In this document: one piece after another, positions 5,313 to 6,511 of the stretch
How positions within the stretch are numbered: the stretch's first letter is position 1
How the letters are laid out: the number at the start of each line of letters is the position of its first letter
Assembly: GCA_030147335.1 (NCBI GenBank)
Contig: JASKZZ010000492.1
Coordinates: 1-6,511 of the forward strand
Direction: 5' to 3'
Source: Herpetosiphonaceae bacterium
GTDB taxonomy: Bacteria > Chloroflexota > Chloroflexia > Chloroflexales > Kallotenuaceae
Length of the DNA stretch: 6,511 nucleotides
Translations under genes and position numbers: made by a program
Notes under the pieces: generated by a model
Database searches by the model: none
What the model saw: only the letters and a program-made list of their open reading frames with translations
What the model was told of the DNA's origin: nothing

Positions 5313-6479
5313 ATGTATGACATAATGCAGCAAGAAGCACTATTGACGGAATGGGCGCAACATTGGGTCACGTATTTACGGCAGCGACGCCGTAGCACAA
5401 CAACGATCAACACCGCCGAAAGCATCGTGCAGGCCTTTCTCGACTGGTTGGCAGCGAATAACTCCGCGACTACACCGTCGCTGCTTACGCTTGCCACGCT
5501 CGAAGACTACGTGATCTATTTACGCGATGAGCGAGTAACAGTGCAGCAGGCTCGAAAAGCACAGCACGCAGCGCCAAGCCAACCACTAGCTCTTAAACAC
5601 AGCAGCATCCGCAACTATGTAAGCGTGCTTACCCGATGGCTGCAATGGTTGACTGATCGCGGCAGGATAAGCGCAATACCAGACTACGACGGTACGCCGA
5701 TTCAGCCGCCTGCGATCCGTGATCAGCTTGAACGACTGCTCGACCGACGTGAGCCGTTGGTTGCGCCTCGAATGCCGAATTTGCAACGACTGCCAGGCTA
5801 TTACGAGCTACAACTTAAAGCATTTGTAGCAACACATGGTGTCCCCACGGCTAAACAAGCAGCGCCATTTCGCGCGTATCTTAACCTGCTACGTAATCGT
5901 GCCTTTATTGCGCTTCTATTTGCTTCCGGTGGACGTGTCGCAGAAGTATTAAGCATTCCAAGTGAAGATGTGCGGCATGGGTCGAATGTTATGTACCGAA
6001 TACCGATTCTAGGCAAAGGCCGTAAGCGTCGATCCCTGCGCGTTGATGACCTAGCTCGCTCTTGGATTGCTGAATATCTTGATGCTCGCGCAACTGCGTA
6101 CCCAACAGCAACGGCATTGTTTATATCGCACGGGCCAAAAGCAAACGGAAAACAAATGTCGGCAGTGTCGGCGTGGCGCGTAGTCAAGGAAGCCGCGCTG
6201 TGGCTCAGCGATATTCGAGCGGGAGAAGGAGCTGATAGTGAGGAGCTACAACGCTTGCGAGCAATTTCGCCGCATAGCCTTCGACACTTTCTTGCTCAGG
6301 CACTGCTTGATGAAGGCGCCGAATACAAAGATATTGCGGCACTGCTTGGTCATAGCTCGACAACCGTTACAGAACAAGTTTATGCTCGCCAGCACGAAGA
6401 AATTACCCACGAAATTGCCGATACGTTCGCGCCACGAGCAATAATGCCGGATATTCCAGGCCAACAAAAGCGTAAATAA
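5313..6479 (+). CDS. Tyrosine recombinase (XerC/D or phage-integrase type)
   Basis: A 388-residue site-specific recombinase that cuts and rejoins DNA through a tyrosine-phosphate bond. Residues about 10-115 form the N-terminal SAM-like core-binding domain (LRQRRRSTTTINTAESIVQ, and TRWLQWLTDRG at the end). The catalytic domain runs from about 160 to 370 and has the full active site: Arg208 (SGGRVAEVL), Lys235 (LGKGRKRR), His321 and Arg324 (SPHSLRH), His347 (LLGHSS) and nucleophile Tyr357 (QVYAR). It is larger than XerC/D (about 300) because of inserts near 75-95 and 130-190. The start is uncertain: ATG 5313 directly follows AGGG, while ATG 5325 (MQQEALL) has AGGG about 12 bases away. It is divergent from the cupredoxin gene. 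The target site is unknown; it might belong to an integrated element beyond the right edge, or be a chromosomal resolvase-like recombinase. Confidence 0.93.
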   Translation: MYDIMQQEALLTEWAQHWVTYLRQRRRSTTTINTAESIVQAFLDWLAANNSATTPSLLTLATLEDYVIYLRDERVTVQQARKAQHAAPSQPLALKHSSIRNYVSVLTRWLQWLTDRGRISAIPDYDGTPIQPPAIRDQLERLLDRREPLVAPRMPNLQRLPGYYELQLKAFVATHGVPTAKQAAPFRAYLNLLRNRAFIALLFASGGRVAEVLSIPSEDVRHGSNVMYRIPILGKGRKRRSLRVDDLARSWIAEYLDARATAYPTATALFISHGPKANGKQMSAVSAWRVVKEAALWLSDIRAGEGADSEELQRLRAISPHSLRHFLAQALLDEGAEYKDIAALLGHSSTTVTEQVYARQHEEITHEIADTFAPRAIMPDIPGQQKRK

Positions 6480-6493
6480 GACATTTTTATGTC
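6480..6493. repeat. Short hairpin after the recombinase stop
   Basis: GACAT-TTTT-ATGTC, a 5-bp perfect inverted repeat starting at the first base after the stop codon. It is too weak and AT-rich for a confident terminator; it could be part of a recombinase site or chance. Confidence 0.25.
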
Positions 6494-6511
6494 ACGTTGC
6501 TGCAAGGTGAG

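Noticed and set aside
5801..6187. A 128-codon minus-strand open frame inside the recombinase gene
   Set aside because: It is antisense to the catalytic core of the recombinase, Arg-rich and without motifs, so it is a shadow of real coding sequence.

Overview
The window is ordinary bacterial chromosome of moderate GC. It carries about six protein genes plus one decayed locus. The mix of a penicillin-binding-like serine hydrolase, a BMP-family lipoprotein, a HisKA-type kinase with a Chloroflexia-like dimerisation helix, and a membrane-anchored blue copper protein suggests Chloroflexota (Herpetosiphon or Chloroflexales relatives). That placement rests on remembered sequence style only and is tentative.

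Layout: (1) 1-801, plus strand: the 3' part of a class C beta-lactamase/DD-peptidase-like serine hydrolase whose 5' end lies outside the window. It ends at a strong 16-bp hairpin terminator (823-861) that also serves the convergent gene. (2) 914-3797, minus strand: four consecutive genes or gene remnants, read in the order single-domain EamA transporter, BMP-family lipoprotein (broken), sensor histidine kinase (broken), aldo/keto reductase. The two middle genes are the most notable part of the window. The BMP gene carries a one-base frameshift near 2638. Its reading then stops about 28 codons later at about 2545, where it is joined directly to the second helix of a kinase HisKA domain. The end of the lipoprotein and the start of the kinase, including the phospho-accepting histidine, are missing. 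(3) 3798-4296: a roughly 500-bp gap with two hairpins, a perfect inverted repeat and one possible 39-residue membrane peptide with a good ribosome binding site. (4) 4297-5100, minus strand: a five-helix membrane protein ending in a cupredoxin domain with all four type-1 copper ligands and an unusually long His-Met loop. (5) 5313-6479, plus strand: a complete tyrosine recombinase, divergent from the cupredoxin gene, with all six catalytic residues.

The genes do not form one obvious pathway. The EamA-BMP-kinase-reductase block could once have been co-transcribed (uptake or sensing of a nucleoside-like ligand is typical of BMP proteins), but it now looks degraded. No CRISPR array, tRNA, rRNA or insertion sequence was seen. 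I found no convincing new multi-gene system. The best leads are the BMP/kinase junction, the cupredoxin-membrane fusion with its expanded copper loop, and the small ORF region.
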